Shown piece by piece: positions 26,953 through 36,323 of a stretch of DNA of 64,000 nt (positions are counted from its first letter, which is position 1; each line of letters opens with the position of its first letter). The notes under the pieces were generated by a model. That model was not told the origin of the DNA. It saw only the letters and a program-made list of their open reading frames with translations, and searched no databases. Source of the stretch: Bordetella genomosp. 11 (GTDB lineage Bacteria; Pseudomonadota; Gammaproteobacteria; Burkholderiales; Burkholderiaceae_B); contig NZ_NEVS01000001.1 of NCBI RefSeq assembly GCF_002261215.1, positions 496,001 to 560,000 on the forward strand, given 5' to 3'. The position numbers and the translations under genes were made by a program.

Positions 26953-29826
26953 ATGTCGCGCCCCCTCGACACGCATACCGATTTCATCCCCCGCCATATA
27001 GGTCCTTCGGACGCCGACCAGGCCGCCATGCTGCGCGTGCTGGAGGTCCCCAGCCTGGACGAGCTGATCGCCCAGGTGGTGCCGCCGGCCATACGCACCA
27101 AAGCGCCGCTGGCACTGCCGCCGGCGCGCAGCGAACCGGACGTACTGGCAGAACTGCGCGACATCGCGCGCGGCAACCAGGTCTACCGCAGCTATATCGG
27201 CCAGGGCTATTACGGCACGCATACGCCCAACGTCATCCTGCGCAACATCCTGGAAAATCCCGCCTGGTACACGGCCTACACGCCTTATCAGCCCGAGATC
27301 TCGCAGGGCCGGCTGGAAGCGCTGCTGAACTACCAGACCATGGTGGCGGACCTGACGGGCCTGGACATCGCCAACGCGTCGCTGCTGGACGAAGGCACGG
27401 CCGCGGCCGAAGCCATGACGCTGGCGCGCCGGGGCGCGACTTCGCGCAGCAATGTCTTCTTCGTTTCCCGCCACTGCCATCCGCAGACCATCGAGGTGGT
27501 GCGCACGCGCGCCGAAGGCCTGGATATCGAGATCGTCGTCGGCGACGAGTCCGCCGGACTGCCGGATTGCTTCGGGGTGCTGCTGCAGTATCCGCACAGC
27601 CTGGGCGCGGTGGCCGACTATCGCGCGCTGGCCGAGGACGCGCATGCGCGCGGCGCGGTGGTGGCGTGCGCGACCGACCTGCTGGCGCTGGCCCTGCTGG
27701 CGCCGCCGGGCGCCTGGGGGGCCGACATCGCCGTGGGTTCGGCGCAGCGTTTCGGCGTTCCCTTCGGCTTCGGCGGCCCGCATGCCGGCTTCATGGCCTG
27801 CAAGGACGCGTACAAGCGCAACATGCCCGGCCGCCTGGTGGGCGTGTCCAAGGACGCGCAGGGCGGCAATGCGCTGCGCCTGGCGCTGCAGACGCGGGAA
27901 CAGCACATCCGCCGCGAGAAGGCGACTTCCAATATCTGCACGGCGCAGGTACTGTTGGCCGTGATGGCCGGCATGTACGCCGTCTGGCACGGTCCGGCCG
28001 GTATCCGGCGCATCGCGCAGCGCGTGCAGCGCGCCACGGCCATCCTGAGCGCGGCGCTGAAAGACCTGGGCGCCACGGTGGTGAACGATAGCTTCTTCGA
28101 TACGCTGCTGGTCCGCACCGGCGCCGCCACCGCGGCGGTGCAGGCGGCGGCGGACGCCGTGCGCATCAACCTGCGCCCGGTGGACGGCGAGCACCTGGCC
28201 GTATCGCTGGACGAGACCGTGACGGACGCCGACCTGGCGCAACTGGCCGAGGTCTTCGCGCGAGGGCTGGGCAAGGGCCCGGGCGCGCTGGATATCGACG
28301 CGCTGGACAAGCGCGCCGCGGGCGGCATCCCGGCATCCGTGGCGCGCCAGGGCGATATCCTGGCGCATCCGGTGTTCTCCAGCGTGCAGTCGGAGACCGA
28401 CATGCTGCGCTATCTGCGCAAGCTGTCCGACAAGGACCTGGCACTGGATCGCAGCATGATCCCGCTGGGTTCGTGCACCATGAAACTGAACGCGACGGCC
28501 GAGATGATCCCGATCACCTGGCCGGAATTCGCCCATATCCATCCTTTCGCGCCGGCGCCGCAGACGGCCGGCTATCGGACCTTGATCGACAAGCTGTCGG
28601 CCGCGCTGTGCGAGATCACCGGCTATGACGCGGTCAGCCTGCAGCCGAATTCCGGCGCGCAGGGCGAGTACGCCGGCCTGCTGGCGATTCGTGCCTATCA
28701 CGAGGCCAATGGCCAGCACCAGCGCAATGTCTGCCTGATCCCGTCGTCCGCGCATGGCACCAACCCGGCGTCGGCGCAGTTGGCCGGGATGCAGGTGGTG
28801 GTGGTCGCTTCGGATACCAACGGCAACGTGGATGTGGCGGATCTGCGCGCCAAGGTGGCGCAGGTCGGTGACCGCCTGTCGGCGCTGATGATCACGTATC
28901 CGTCGACGCATGGGGTGTTCGAGGAAGCGGTGACGCAGATCTGCGACATCGTGCACGAGGCCGGCGGGCAGGTGTACATGGATGGCGCGAACATGAACGC
29001 GATGGTCGGGCTGGCGAAGCCCGGCAAGTTCGGCTCCGATGTGTCCCACTTGAATCTGCACAAGACGTTCTGCATTCCGCACGGGGGCGGCGGCCCGGGC
29101 GTGGGTCCGGTGGCGGTGCGCGCGCATCTGGCGCCGTATCTGCCGGGCGTGGTCGATGCCGGCGGCAGGCTGCCCGAAGGCGCGAAGGTGGGGCCGGTGT
29201 CGGCGGCGCCGTTCGGGTCGGCGGGGATTCTGCCGATTCCCTACATCTATATCGCGCTGATGGGGGCCGAAGGGCTGCTGCGCGCGACGGAAGTGGCGAT
29301 CCTGAACGCCAACTACATCGCGCATCGCCTGCGCGACCATTATCCGGTGCTGTACTGCGGACGTAATGGCAGGGTGGCGCACGAGTGCATTCTGGACGTG
29401 CGTCCCCTGAAGGACAGCAGCGGCGTGTCAGCGGAGGATATCGCCAAGCGCCTGATCGATTACGGTTTCCATGCGCCGACCATGAGTTTCCCGGTTGCGG
29501 GCACGCTGATGGTGGAACCGACGGAGTCCGAAGGGCTGGCGGAACTCGATCGCTTCGTGGACGCGATGATCGCGATACGCGGGGAGATCGCGCTGATCGA
29601 GAAGGGCGAACGGGATCGCGACGATAACGTGCTGAGGAACGCGCCGCATACCGCGGCGGCGTTGATGGCCGACGAGTGGCATCACGACTATACGCGCCGG
29701 GAGGCTGCGTATCCGCTGGAGTCCCTGAAGGACGGCAAGTATTGGCCGCCTGTCGCGCGTGTCGATAATGCTTATGGCGATCGGAACCTGGTGTGTTCTT
29801 GCTTGCCTGTCGAGGCTTATGCCTGA
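26953..29826 (+). CDS. gcvP: Glycine dehydrogenase (decarboxylating), P protein
   Basis: PLP enzyme that decarboxylates glycine and loads the aminomethyl group on GcvH. ATG 26953 follows AAGAGA; frames further upstream overlap gcvH and are spurious. The 957-residue single-chain form is usual for proteobacteria: N-terminal half with the [14 protein letters not shown] motif and C-terminal half carrying the Schiff-base Lys704 in [16 protein letters not shown]. It closes the operon; the cleavage-system L protein is not in this window. It is convergent with the semialdehyde dehydrogenase gene across the 1-kb repeat region. Confidence 0.97.
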   Translation: MSRPLDTHTDFIPRHIGPSDADQAAMLRVLEVPSLDELIAQVVPPAIRTKAPLALPPARSEPDVLAELRDIARGNQVYRSYIGQGYYGTHTPNVILRNILENPAWYTAYTPYQPEISQGRLEALLNYQTMVADLTGLDIANASLLDEGTAAAEAMTLARRGATSRSNVFFVSRHCHPQTIEVVRTRAEGLDIEIVVGDESAGLPDCFGVLLQYPHSLGAVADYRALAEDAHARGAVVACATDLLALALLAPPGAWGADIAVGSAQRFGVPFGFGGPHAGFMACKDAYKRNMPGRLVGVSKDAQGGNALRLALQTREQHIRREKATSNICTAQVLLAVMAGMYAVWHGPAGIRRIAQRVQRATAILSAALKDLGATVVNDSFFDTLLVRTGAATAAVQAAADAVRINLRPVDGEHLAVSLDETVTDADLAQLAEVFARGLGKGPGALDIDALDKRAAGGIPASVARQGDILAHPVFSSVQSETDMLRYLRKLSDKDLALDRSMIPLGSCTMKLNATAEMIPITWPEFAHIHPFAPAPQTAGYRTLIDKLSAALCEITGYDAVSLQPNSGAQGEYAGLLAIRAYHEANGQHQRNVCLIPSSAHGTNPASAQLAGMQVVVVASDTNGNVDVADLRAKVAQVGDRLSALMITYPSTHGVFEEAVTQICDIVHEAGGQVYMDGANMNAMVGLAKPGKFGSDVSHLNLHKTFCIPHGGGGPGVGPVAVRAHLAPYLPGVVDAGGRLPEGAKVGPVSAAPFGSAGILPIPYIYIALMGAEGLLRATEVAILNANYIAHRLRDHYPVLYCGRNGRVAHECILDVRPLKDSSGVSAEDIAKRLIDYGFHAPTMSFPVAGTLMVEPTESEGLAELDRFVDAMIAIRGEIALIEKGERDRDDNVLRNAPHTAAALMADEWHHDYTRREAAYPLESLKDGKYWPPVARVDNAYGDRNLVCSCLPVEAYA

Positions 29827-29864
29827 TAGCGGTTGGGGGTGGGAGCGGCGTTCGGCGGGTGTTT

Positions 29865-30230
29865 GCTAGTGCCGTCCGTCGGGGGTGGTGCCTGTCGGGG
29901 CCAGCCCGGAGGAGCCGGTCCGGCGCCTTCGCGCCGGACTCCCGCGTTGTCATCCTCGTACGGCGGCCGAAGTGGCGGTGGGGTTCTTGCGGGTTTTTTG
30001 CCCGGCCGTCCTCCCTACGGATTCCCTCGCGCGGCTCCAACGGGCTGGCCCCGACAGGCACCACCCCCGACGGACTTCGGTTTGCCTTAATCACGGGTGC
30101 TGCGACGAGCTTGGTTCTTGCGCTTCGTCGGTGGCGGTTGCTGCCGTAGGAAGATTTTGCGGCGCACGTCGATCGCTGGCCGCCCAGCGCGGCCAGCGAT
30201 CGCCTACACGGTGCGTCATGCCGCGGGGGC
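29865..30230 (+). repeat. Palindromic repeat element, left copy
   Basis: One copy of an element of about 366 bases, present again in reverse orientation at 30412-30778. Reading on the plus strand it holds a 35-base arm (29874-29908), a 132-base core (29909-30040) with a small inner hairpin (29918-29926 with 29931-29939), the exactly complementary 35-base arm (30041-30075), a 94-base link (30076-30169) and a second hairpin (30170-30202). All 35 positions of the long stem pair. The core matches the other copy at 128 of 132 bases, while the stem arms match at 28 of 35. No coding gene is supported. Confidence 0.9.
30170..30202. repeat. Short hairpin of left repeat copy
   Basis: A perfect 14-bp stem (30170-30183 with 30189-30202) closes the pentaloop CCAGC. 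The outer eight stem bases read CGATCGCT here and CGTATCGG in the other copy, with matching changes on the opposite side; the loop and the inner stem GGCCGC are identical. Confidence 0.9.
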
Positions 30231-30411
30231 TTTCGTGCGACGGTTTTGCATCCGGAGTGGATGCGGTTGCATGCGCACATCAGCATGTGTCGCGGGCGAG
30301 ATGGCGATCGAGGGGGGCACCAGGATTTTTGTGTCTGCACCGATCGAACCGAGAGGGTCAACGATACGTGGCATGGTGAACGCGCCGCCATCCCCACCGC
30401 CATTCGCATGC
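30231..30411. other. Unique spacer between the two repeat copies
   Basis: About 180 bases separate the two inverted copies. They contain no supported gene. A short hairpin CATCC-GGAGT-GGATG lies at about 30249-30263 and GCATGC/GCATGT motifs recur, but nothing I can name. Confidence 0.5.
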
Positions 30412-30778
30412 AGCCCCGTCGCATTCAACCACCGCGTAGGCGTATCGGGGCCGCGCTGGGCGGCCCCGATACGACGTGCAACGCAAAATCTTTCAACGGC
30501 GGAATCGGCCACCCACGAAGCGCAAGAACCCGGCTCGTCGCAGCACCCGTGATTAAGGCAACTCGGAGTCCGGCGGGGGTGAGGCCCGTCCGGGGCGGCC
30601 CGTTGGAGCCGCGCGAGGGAATCCGAAGGAAGGACGGCCGGGCAAAAAAACCGCAAGAACCCCACCGCCACTTCGGCCGCCGTACGAGGATGACGACGCG
30701 GGAGTCCGGCGCGAAGGCGCCGGACCGGCTCCTCCGGGCCGCCCCGGACGGGCCTCACCCCCGCCGGACGGCCTTAGC
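30412..30778 (-). repeat. Palindromic repeat element, right copy
   Basis: Second copy of the element, in reverse orientation. On the plus strand it holds the short hairpin (30441-30473), the 94-base link (30474-30567), a 35-base arm (30568-30602), the 132-base core (30603-30734) and the complementary arm (30735-30769). The 35-bp stem again pairs at every position although 7 of its base pairs differ from those of the left copy. The link matches the left copy at about 80 of 94 positions. It ends 66 bases before the stop of the convergent semialdehyde dehydrogenase gene. Confidence 0.9.
30441..30473. repeat. Short hairpin of right repeat copy
   Basis: A perfect 14-bp stem around a GCTGG pentaloop (the complement of the left copy loop CCAGC). 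Six adjacent stem positions differ from the left copy and all six are compensated on the pairing strand. Confidence 0.9.
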
Positions 30779-30843
30779 AAAACCAGACTCACCACAGCGA
30801 CCAAACAACCTGGGATGGCCCTAGCAACCAGCCCCCTGGGCAG

Positions 30844-32337
30844 CTACTTGGCAACCGGCATGGTGAACTCCGCACCCTTGCCGATACTATCGGGCCATCG
30901 CTGCATCACACTCTTGTAGCGCGTATAAAACCGCACCCCTTCTTCACCGTAGGCGTGGTGGTCACCGAACAGCGACCGCTTCCACCCCCCGAAGGAATGC
31001 CACGCCATCGGCACCGGAATGGGCACGTTGATCCCCACCATCCCCACCTGGATCTGCCGCGCGAACGCCCGCGCCACGCCGCCATCGGAGGTAAAGCACG
31101 ACACGCCATTGGCGAACTCGTGTTCGTTGATCAGCTTAACGGCCGCTGCGAAATCGGGCACGCGCACGATGCACAGCACCGGCCCGAAGATCTCTTCCCG
31201 ATAGATGTTCATCGTCGGCTTCACATTGTCGAACAACGTCCCGCCCAGGAAGAACCCCTTCTCGCTGCCAGGCACCGAAAGATCGCGCCCGTCCACCACC
31301 ATCGTCGCACCCGCCGCCACGCCGTCCTCGATGTAGCCGCGCACCTTGTTACGATGCTGCGCGGTCACCAGCGGGCCCATCTCCGCCTGCGGGTCCATTC
31401 CATCCAGCACCTTCAGCGCGCGCACGCGCGGGGCCAGGCGCTCGACCAGCGTATCCGCCACGTTGCCCACCGCCACCGCGACCGAAATCGCCATGCAGCG
31501 TTCGCCCGCCGAACCGTAGGCCGCACCCATCAGCGCGTCGGTCACCTGGTCCATATCCGCGTCGGGCATCACCACCAGGTGGTTCTTCGCCCCGCCCAGC
31601 GCCTGCACGCGCTTGCCGCGAGCGGTCCCCTGGGCATAGATGTATTGCGCGATCGGCGTCGAGCCCACGAAAGAAAGCGCCTGCACGTCGGGATGGGCGA
31701 TGAGTGCATCGACCGCCTGCTTGTCGCCATGCACGACGTTGAAGACCCCGGGGGGCAGGCCCGCTTCGGTCAGCAGTTCGGCCAGCCGCACCGACGCGGA
31801 GGGATCGCGCTCCGACGGCTTCAGCACGAAGGTATTGCCGCAGGCGATCGCGACCGGGAACATCCAGGCCGGCACCATCATCGGGAAGTTGAACGGCGTA
31901 ATGCCGGCCACCACGCCCAGCGACTGGCGCATGCTCCAGTTATCGATGCCGCCGCCGATCTGCTCGGTGTACTGGCCCTTCAGCAGATGCGGAATGCCGC
32001 AGGCGAACTCGACGACTTCGATGCCCCGCGTGACCTCGCCCTTGGCGTCGGAGAATACTTTGCCATGCTCGCGCGTGATCAGCTCGGCCAGTTCGTCCTG
32101 GTGCCGGTCCAGCAGGGCCTTGAAGTTGAACAGGATGCGTGCGCGCTTCAGCGGCGCGGTCTCGGACCAGGCCGGATACGCTTCGCGCGCGGCGGCCACG
32201 GCCAGGTCGATGTCCTCGATGCCGGCCAGCGGCACCGTGGCGGCGATCTCGCCGCGCGCGGGGTTGAACACGTCGCCGTAGCGGCCGCTGCGTCCGTCGT
32301 AGGCTTGTCCGTTGATGTAGTGCGAGATGGTGGTCAT
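30844..32337 (-). CDS. mmsA: CoA-acylating methylmalonate/malonate-semialdehyde dehydrogenase
   Basis: Converts methylmalonate or malonate semialdehyde with CoA and NAD to propionyl-CoA or acetyl-CoA plus CO2. The 497-residue protein has the MmsA-type features: [15 protein letters not shown] at the cofactor site, [15 protein letters not shown], the nucleophile Cys in [14 protein letters not shown] (about residue 284), and [19 protein letters not shown] near the C-terminus. Two bases separate it from the upstream aminotransferase gene. Together they fit beta-alanine breakdown by way of malonate semialdehyde, as in the Pseudomonas bauA/bauC pair. Confidence 0.93.
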   Translation of the reverse strand: MTTISHYINGQAYDGRSGRYGDVFNPARGEIAATVPLAGIEDIDLAVAAAREAYPAWSETAPLKRARILFNFKALLDRHQDELAELITREHGKVFSDAKGEVTRGIEVVEFACGIPHLLKGQYTEQIGGGIDNWSMRQSLGVVAGITPFNFPMMVPAWMFPVAIACGNTFVLKPSERDPSASVRLAELLTEAGLPPGVFNVVHGDKQAVDALIAHPDVQALSFVGSTPIAQYIYAQGTARGKRVQALGGAKNHLVVMPDADMDQVTDALMGAAYGSAGERCMAISVAVAVGNVADTLVERLAPRVRALKVLDGMDPQAEMGPLVTAQHRNKVRGYIEDGVAAGATMVVDGRDLSVPGSEKGFFLGGTLFDNVKPTMNIYREEIFGPVLCIVRVPDFAAAVKLINEHEFANGVSCFTSDGGVARAFARQIQVGMVGINVPIPVPMAWHSFGGWKRSLFGDHHAYGEEGVRFYTRYKSVMQRWPDSIGKGAEFTMPVAK

Positions 32338-32339
32338 GG

Positions 32340-33665
32340 TCAGGCGATTTCCTTCAGCACCGAGCCGATGGTATGGAAGATTTCATCGATCTGCGCCTCT
32401 TCGATGATCAAGGGCGGCGAGACCGCCAGGATGTCCCCGGTGTAGCGCACCAGCAGGCCGGTATCGAAGCAGCGGTGGAAGACTTCCGCCGCGCGCGCGC
32501 CGGGCGCGCCGGGGCGCGGGGTCAGCTCGATGCCCGCGACCAGGCCGATGTTGCGCACGTCGATCACGTGTTTGGTGCCGTTCAGCGCATGGGCCGCGCG
32601 CTCGAAGGCGGGCGCCAGCTCGCGGGCGCGGGCGAACAGGTTATCGCGGCGGTAGATGTCCAGGGTGGCCAGTACGGCTGCCGATGCCAGGGGATGCGCC
32701 GAGTAGGTATAGCCGTGGAAGAACTCGATACCGGCCGGGCCGCTATCGACGATGGCGTCGTGCACTTCGCGTTTGACCGCGACCGCCCCGCAAGGCACCG
32801 CGGCGTTGCTCACGCCCTTGGCCATGGTGATCAGGTCGGGCGTGACGCCGAAGAACTCGGCCGCGGTGGCCGCGCCCAGCCGCCCGTAGCCCGTGATGAC
32901 CTCGTCGAAGATCAGCAGGATGCCGTGCTTGCTGGTGATCTCGCGCAGTCGTTCCAGATAGCCCTTGGGCGGCACCAGCACGCCGGTCGACCCTGCCATG
33001 GGCTCGACGATCACGGCGGCGACGGTGGACGGGTCGTGCAGCGCCAGGATGCGCTCGAGCTCGTCCGCCAGATGCGCGCCCCAGGCCGGCTGGCCCTTGG
33101 AAAAGGCGTTCTGTTCCAGGTTGTGGGTGTGGGGCAGATGGTCCACCGCCGGCAGCAGGGCGCCGGAGAACGTCTTGCGGTTGGGCGAAATGCCGCCCAC
33201 CGAAATACCGCCGAAGCCCACGCCGTGATAGCCGCGTTCGCGGCCGATCAGGCGGGTACGCTGGCCTTCGCCGCGGGTGCGGTGGTAGGCCAGGGCGATT
33301 TTCAACGCGGTGTCCACGGACTCGGACCCGGAATTGGTAAAGAAGATGCGGTCCAGGCCCTGGGGCATCAGGCCCGCCACCGCGCTGGCCGCCTGGAACG
33401 CCAGGGGATGCCCCAGCTGGAAACCGGGCGCGTAATCCAGCGCGCCGGCCTGTTGCGCGATCGCCTGGGTGATCTCGTCGCGGCAGTGGCCGGCGTTCAC
33501 GCACCATAGGCCCGACGTGCCGTCCAGGATCTGGCGGCCGTCCAGCGAGGTGTAGTACATGCCCTTGGCGCCGACCAGCATGCGCGGGTTGGCCTTGAAC
33601 TGCCGGTTGGCCGTGAAAGGCATCCAAAGGTGGGACAGATCGGGGGACGTGGTCGGCGCGTTCAT
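32340..33665 (-). CDS. Omega-amino acid--pyruvate aminotransferase (class III)
   Basis: PLP aminotransferase (441 residues) that moves the amino group of an omega-amino acid, probably beta-alanine, to pyruvate. The start at ATG 33665 gives the family N-terminus [16 protein letters not shown]; the longer frame upstream is spurious. Motifs include [46 protein letters not shown] with the PLP Asp, and the Schiff-base Lys in [17 protein letters not shown]. It is the first gene of a two-gene operon with mmsA and is divergent from a MocR regulator. Confidence 0.9.
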   Translation of the reverse strand: MNAPTTSPDLSHLWMPFTANRQFKANPRMLVGAKGMYYTSLDGRQILDGTSGLWCVNAGHCRDEITQAIAQQAGALDYAPGFQLGHPLAFQAASAVAGLMPQGLDRIFFTNSGSESVDTALKIALAYHRTRGEGQRTRLIGRERGYHGVGFGGISVGGISPNRKTFSGALLPAVDHLPHTHNLEQNAFSKGQPAWGAHLADELERILALHDPSTVAAVIVEPMAGSTGVLVPPKGYLERLREITSKHGILLIFDEVITGYGRLGAATAAEFFGVTPDLITMAKGVSNAAVPCGAVAVKREVHDAIVDSGPAGIEFFHGYTYSAHPLASAAVLATLDIYRRDNLFARARELAPAFERAAHALNGTKHVIDVRNIGLVAGIELTPRPGAPGARAAEVFHRCFDTGLLVRYTGDILAVSPPLIIEEAQIDEIFHTIGSVLKEIA

Positions 33666-33829
33666 GAGGGCTCCGGTAGGGAAAGTGGCCGGACGCCGGG
33701 CCAACTGTGCTGGCCGGCTGCGTTGCCGGGGTGAGGCCCCAGCGAAACGCGACGTCGCGGGAATCAACAGGCATTCTCGACTTCCGCGTCGCCGGTGGAA
33801 ATAGACAATCCATGCAAAAATGGCGAACC

Positions 33830-33858
33830 GTACAGGTAAATCCTGAACAACTGTACAG
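33830..33858. promoter_or_regulatory. Candidate MocR operator (direct repeats)
   Basis: GTACAG occurs at 33830-33835 and again at 33853-33858, 23 bases start to start, close to two helical turns, in the 201-base divergent region. The second copy lies in CTGTACAG, only nine bases before the MocR start. MocR regulators (GabR, PdxR) bind direct repeats spaced by whole turns, so this may be the operator. Confidence 0.45.
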
Positions 33859-33866
33859 ATGCCTCG

Positions 33867-35318
33867 ATGACCGATTTTCCCGCCCTGGACTTCCGCCCTT
33901 TGCGCGACCGTGCGAACGCGCCGACCCTGGTGCAACAGCTGGTCGATGCGGTCGTGCGCGCCATCGAGGCGCGCGTGCTGGGCCCCGGCATGTCCTTGCC
34001 CTCGGTGCGCGAATTCGCGCGTGCGCACGAGATCAGCACCTTTACCGTTTCCAGCGCCTACGCGCGGCTCGTCTCGCAGGGTTGGCTGCTGGCCCGGCCC
34101 GGTTCGGGATACCGGGTCGCGCCGCGTGCGCCCGCCACCGCCACCGCGGCGCCCGTGCCGCGACCGTGGCAACCGCCCACGCCGGGTGCCGAATGGCTGC
34201 TATCGGACGTATTCGCCGACCACTCCATCCCGGTGAAGTCGGGCTGTGGCTGGTTGCCGGGCGAATGGTTGAACGAAACGGGCCTGCACCTGGGATTGCG
34301 CCATGTCGCCCGCGTCCCCGGCGCGCGCATCGCGGGTTATGGACACCCCTACGGCTATGCGCCGCTGCGTGCGGCCATCGCCGCGCAGGCGGCCGCGCTG
34401 GGCATGCCGGCGGATCCCGCGCAGGTGCTGTTGACCCAGGGCGTGACGCACGGGCTGGACGTCGCGATACGCACGCTGCTGCGCCCGGGCGATGCCGTGA
34501 TCGTCGAACAGCCCTGCTATGCCAACTTGCTGGCGCTGGTGCGGCTGGCCGGTCTGCATGCCGTCGCGGTGCGGCGCACGGAGGAAGGGCTGGATATCGC
34601 CGAACTGGAGCAAGCCGTACAGGCGCATCGGCCGCGCGCGATGATCATCAATACGGTATTGCAGAATCCCACCGGTACCAGCCTGACGATGGCCAATGCC
34701 TACCAGGTGCTGCGCGTCGCCGAGCAGCACGACTGCTGGATCATCGAAGACGACATCTCGCGCGAGCTCGCGCCCGGTGTCGCGCCGGTGCTGGCCGCGC
34801 TGGACGGCCTGCGCCGGGTGGTCTACCTGAGCGGCTATTCCAAGGTGATCAGCCCATCGGTGCGCGTCGGCTATGCGATCGCCCACCCCGACGTGGTGCG
34901 CGACATGGCGCGCACCAAGATGGCCGTGGGATTGACCTCGCCGGAAATCATGGAGCGCGTCGTCCATGAAGTCTTGCGCGAAGGCCGCTATCGCGCCCAC
35001 GTCGCGGGCCTGCGGGAGCGCCTGGCGCTGGCGCATGTCAAGGTGGCGCGGCGCTTGTCCGAGCATGGCATGCAGGTGTACGCGGAGCCGCGCGCCGGCC
35101 TGTTCCTGTGGGCCCGCCTGCCGGCCGACGGTGGCGACGCCGGCGCCAACGCGCTGGCCGAACGGGCGCTGCGCGACGGCATCTGGCTGGCCCCCGGTTC
35201 CTATTTCGATGCCCCACAGCGCGACCTGCCCTGGATCAGGCTGAACGTCGCATACTCGGACGATGAAAGGCTGTGGCGCTTCCTGGCCGGCAGCGCCGTC
35301 CGGGCGCGCCGCGCCTGA
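33867..35318 (+). CDS. MocR-family regulator (GntR helix-turn-helix fused to aminotransferase)
   Basis: A 483-residue MocR/GabR-type regulator. The N-terminal GntR winged helix (about residues 15-85) includes PGMSLPSVREFARAHEIS and the GSGYRV end. The rest is a fold-type I aminotransferase domain with LLTQGVTHGLDVAIRTLL, TVLQNPTGTSLT and the Schiff-base Lys in SGYSKVISPSVRVGYAI (about residue 325). It is divergent from the aminotransferase-mmsA operon, with a pair of direct repeats in the gap, and very probably switches that operon on in response to its amino acid. Confidence 0.92.
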   Translation: MTDFPALDFRPLRDRANAPTLVQQLVDAVVRAIEARVLGPGMSLPSVREFARAHEISTFTVSSAYARLVSQGWLLARPGSGYRVAPRAPATATAAPVPRPWQPPTPGAEWLLSDVFADHSIPVKSGCGWLPGEWLNETGLHLGLRHVARVPGARIAGYGHPYGYAPLRAAIAAQAAALGMPADPAQVLLTQGVTHGLDVAIRTLLRPGDAVIVEQPCYANLLALVRLAGLHAVAVRRTEEGLDIAELEQAVQAHRPRAMIINTVLQNPTGTSLTMANAYQVLRVAEQHDCWIIEDDISRELAPGVAPVLAALDGLRRVVYLSGYSKVISPSVRVGYAIAHPDVVRDMARTKMAVGLTSPEIMERVVHEVLREGRYRAHVAGLRERLALAHVKVARRLSEHGMQVYAEPRAGLFLWARLPADGGDAGANALAERALRDGIWLAPGSYFDAPQRDLPWIRLNVAYSDDERLWRFLAGSAVRARRA

Positions 35319-35341
35319 CACGCGAGGGAGTGTAGCGGTCC

Positions 35342-36133
35342 TCAGGCCGTGCGGGTGGTTTTCGCCGCGCGCTTGCGATCCAGGCGCAGGCGGTACTGGA
35401 ATTCGCCGCCCTTGAAATAAAGATGCTCGTAGTCGACGGGCCGAAGGGCGTTGTCATACGTCAGGCGTTCGACCCGCAGAGCGGGCTGCTCCTTCTTCAT
35501 GCCGAGCGCCTTGGCCACCACCGCCGGCGCAGGGATCGCTTCGATGCTCAGGTCGGCGCTGCCCAGGGCAACGCCGCAGTCGTTCTCGAGGATAAGGAAA
35601 ATGTCGCGCGTGACGAGATCCGCGCGTTGCAGCCTCCTTCCGAGCGCTTCGGGCAGGAAGGTGATTTCGTAGGACGTGCGTTCCCGGTTGAGCAGGCGCA
35701 CGCGGTGGATTTCGGCCACAGTGGCGCCTTCGTCCAGCGCCAGCCGGGATGCCACCTGGGCATTCGCCGCGACGAAGTCGAAGGAGACGACGTGGTTGAC
35801 GATCTCCTGTCCTTCGCCCATGGCTTCCGCGAAGCCTTGCAGCGACGTGATGTTCTGGACGGCCTTGGGCTGCGACACGAACGAGCCTTTTCCATGCACC
35901 TTGAAAATCAGGCCCTCCTTCTGCAGGTCGCCCAGGGCTTGCCGGATGGTGATGCGGCTGACCTCGAACATTTCCTGTAATTCGCTTTCGGAGGGCACCC
36001 GGCTATGCGGCGGGTATTGGCCGTTCAGGATGCCCGTGCGCAAGGCGTCCTTGATTTGCTGATAAAGCGGGACGTGGGAATGTGGCCCAAGAGCGGAGTA
36101 GCCGGTCTGCAGGTTTGATGGGCGGGCGGGCAT
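35342..36133 (-). CDS. GntR-family regulator with UTRA effector domain
   Basis: A 263-residue HutC-type GntR regulator. I place the start at ATG 36133, since homologues begin shortly before the PLYQQIKDALRTGILNGQY helix; the 22 residues upstream look unrelated. The winged helix (about residues 20-88) contains RVPSESELQEMFEVSRITIR and VHGKGSFVS. The UTRA domain (about 105-255) shows RVRLLNRERTSYEITFLPE and DLSIEAIPAPAVVAKALGM. It is divergent from the CadD-like gene; repeated CATAAC motifs in the gap may be its operator. It may also govern the sulfate-ester operon further along. Confidence 0.9.
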   Translation of the reverse strand: MPARPSNLQTGYSALGPHSHVPLYQQIKDALRTGILNGQYPPHSRVPSESELQEMFEVSRITIRQALGDLQKEGLIFKVHGKGSFVSQPKAVQNITSLQGFAEAMGEGQEIVNHVVSFDFVAANAQVASRLALDEGATVAEIHRVRLLNRERTSYEITFLPEALGRRLQRADLVTRDIFLILENDCGVALGSADLSIEAIPAPAVVAKALGMKKEQPALRVERLTYDNALRPVDYEHLYFKGGEFQYRLRLDRKRAAKTTRTA

Positions 36134-36203
36134 ACGGATTCTGTTTTGCAGCCTGGGCTGCGAAGTTATGTCGCCGCGCCGGTCGGCACGGACGTGCACG
36201 AGA

Positions 36204-36214
36204 TTATGTCATAA
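36204..36214. promoter_or_regulatory. Palindromic operator candidate
   Basis: TTATG-T-CATAA is a perfect odd palindrome in the divergent GntR/CadD gap, 71 bases upstream of the GntR start. Its CATAA half recurs in the CATAAC repeats inside the facing promoter. Confidence 0.45.
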
Positions 36215-36243
36215 CTTGATATGCCGACCTAGAACAAGGGGCG

Positions 36244-36272
36244 TTGACACTCACCATAACACGTCATAACAT
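36244..36272 (+). promoter_or_regulatory. Sigma-70 promoter of the CadD-like gene with overlapping repeats
   Basis: A consensus -35 TTGACA (36244-36249), a 17-base spacer and TAACAT (36267-36272). Two copies of CATAAC (36255-36260 and 36265-36270), ten bases apart, sit across spacer and -10, where a bound regulator would block polymerase. Confidence 0.6.
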
Positions 36273-36323
36273 GTCGCCGCGATGGCATGGGCGCGGAGAC
36301 CATGCTTCGGTCGGGAGAAGACG

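Noticed and set aside
29885..30379. Open frame of 164 codons in the left repeat and a similar frame of 180 codons (30216-30758, minus) in the right repeat, with alike translations
   Set aside because: The likeness follows from the DNA repeat. Changes between copies are concentrated in paired stem bases and are compensated on the other arm, which fits structure and not codons. There is no ribosome-binding site and the translations are Arg/Pro/Ala-rich out-of-frame type.
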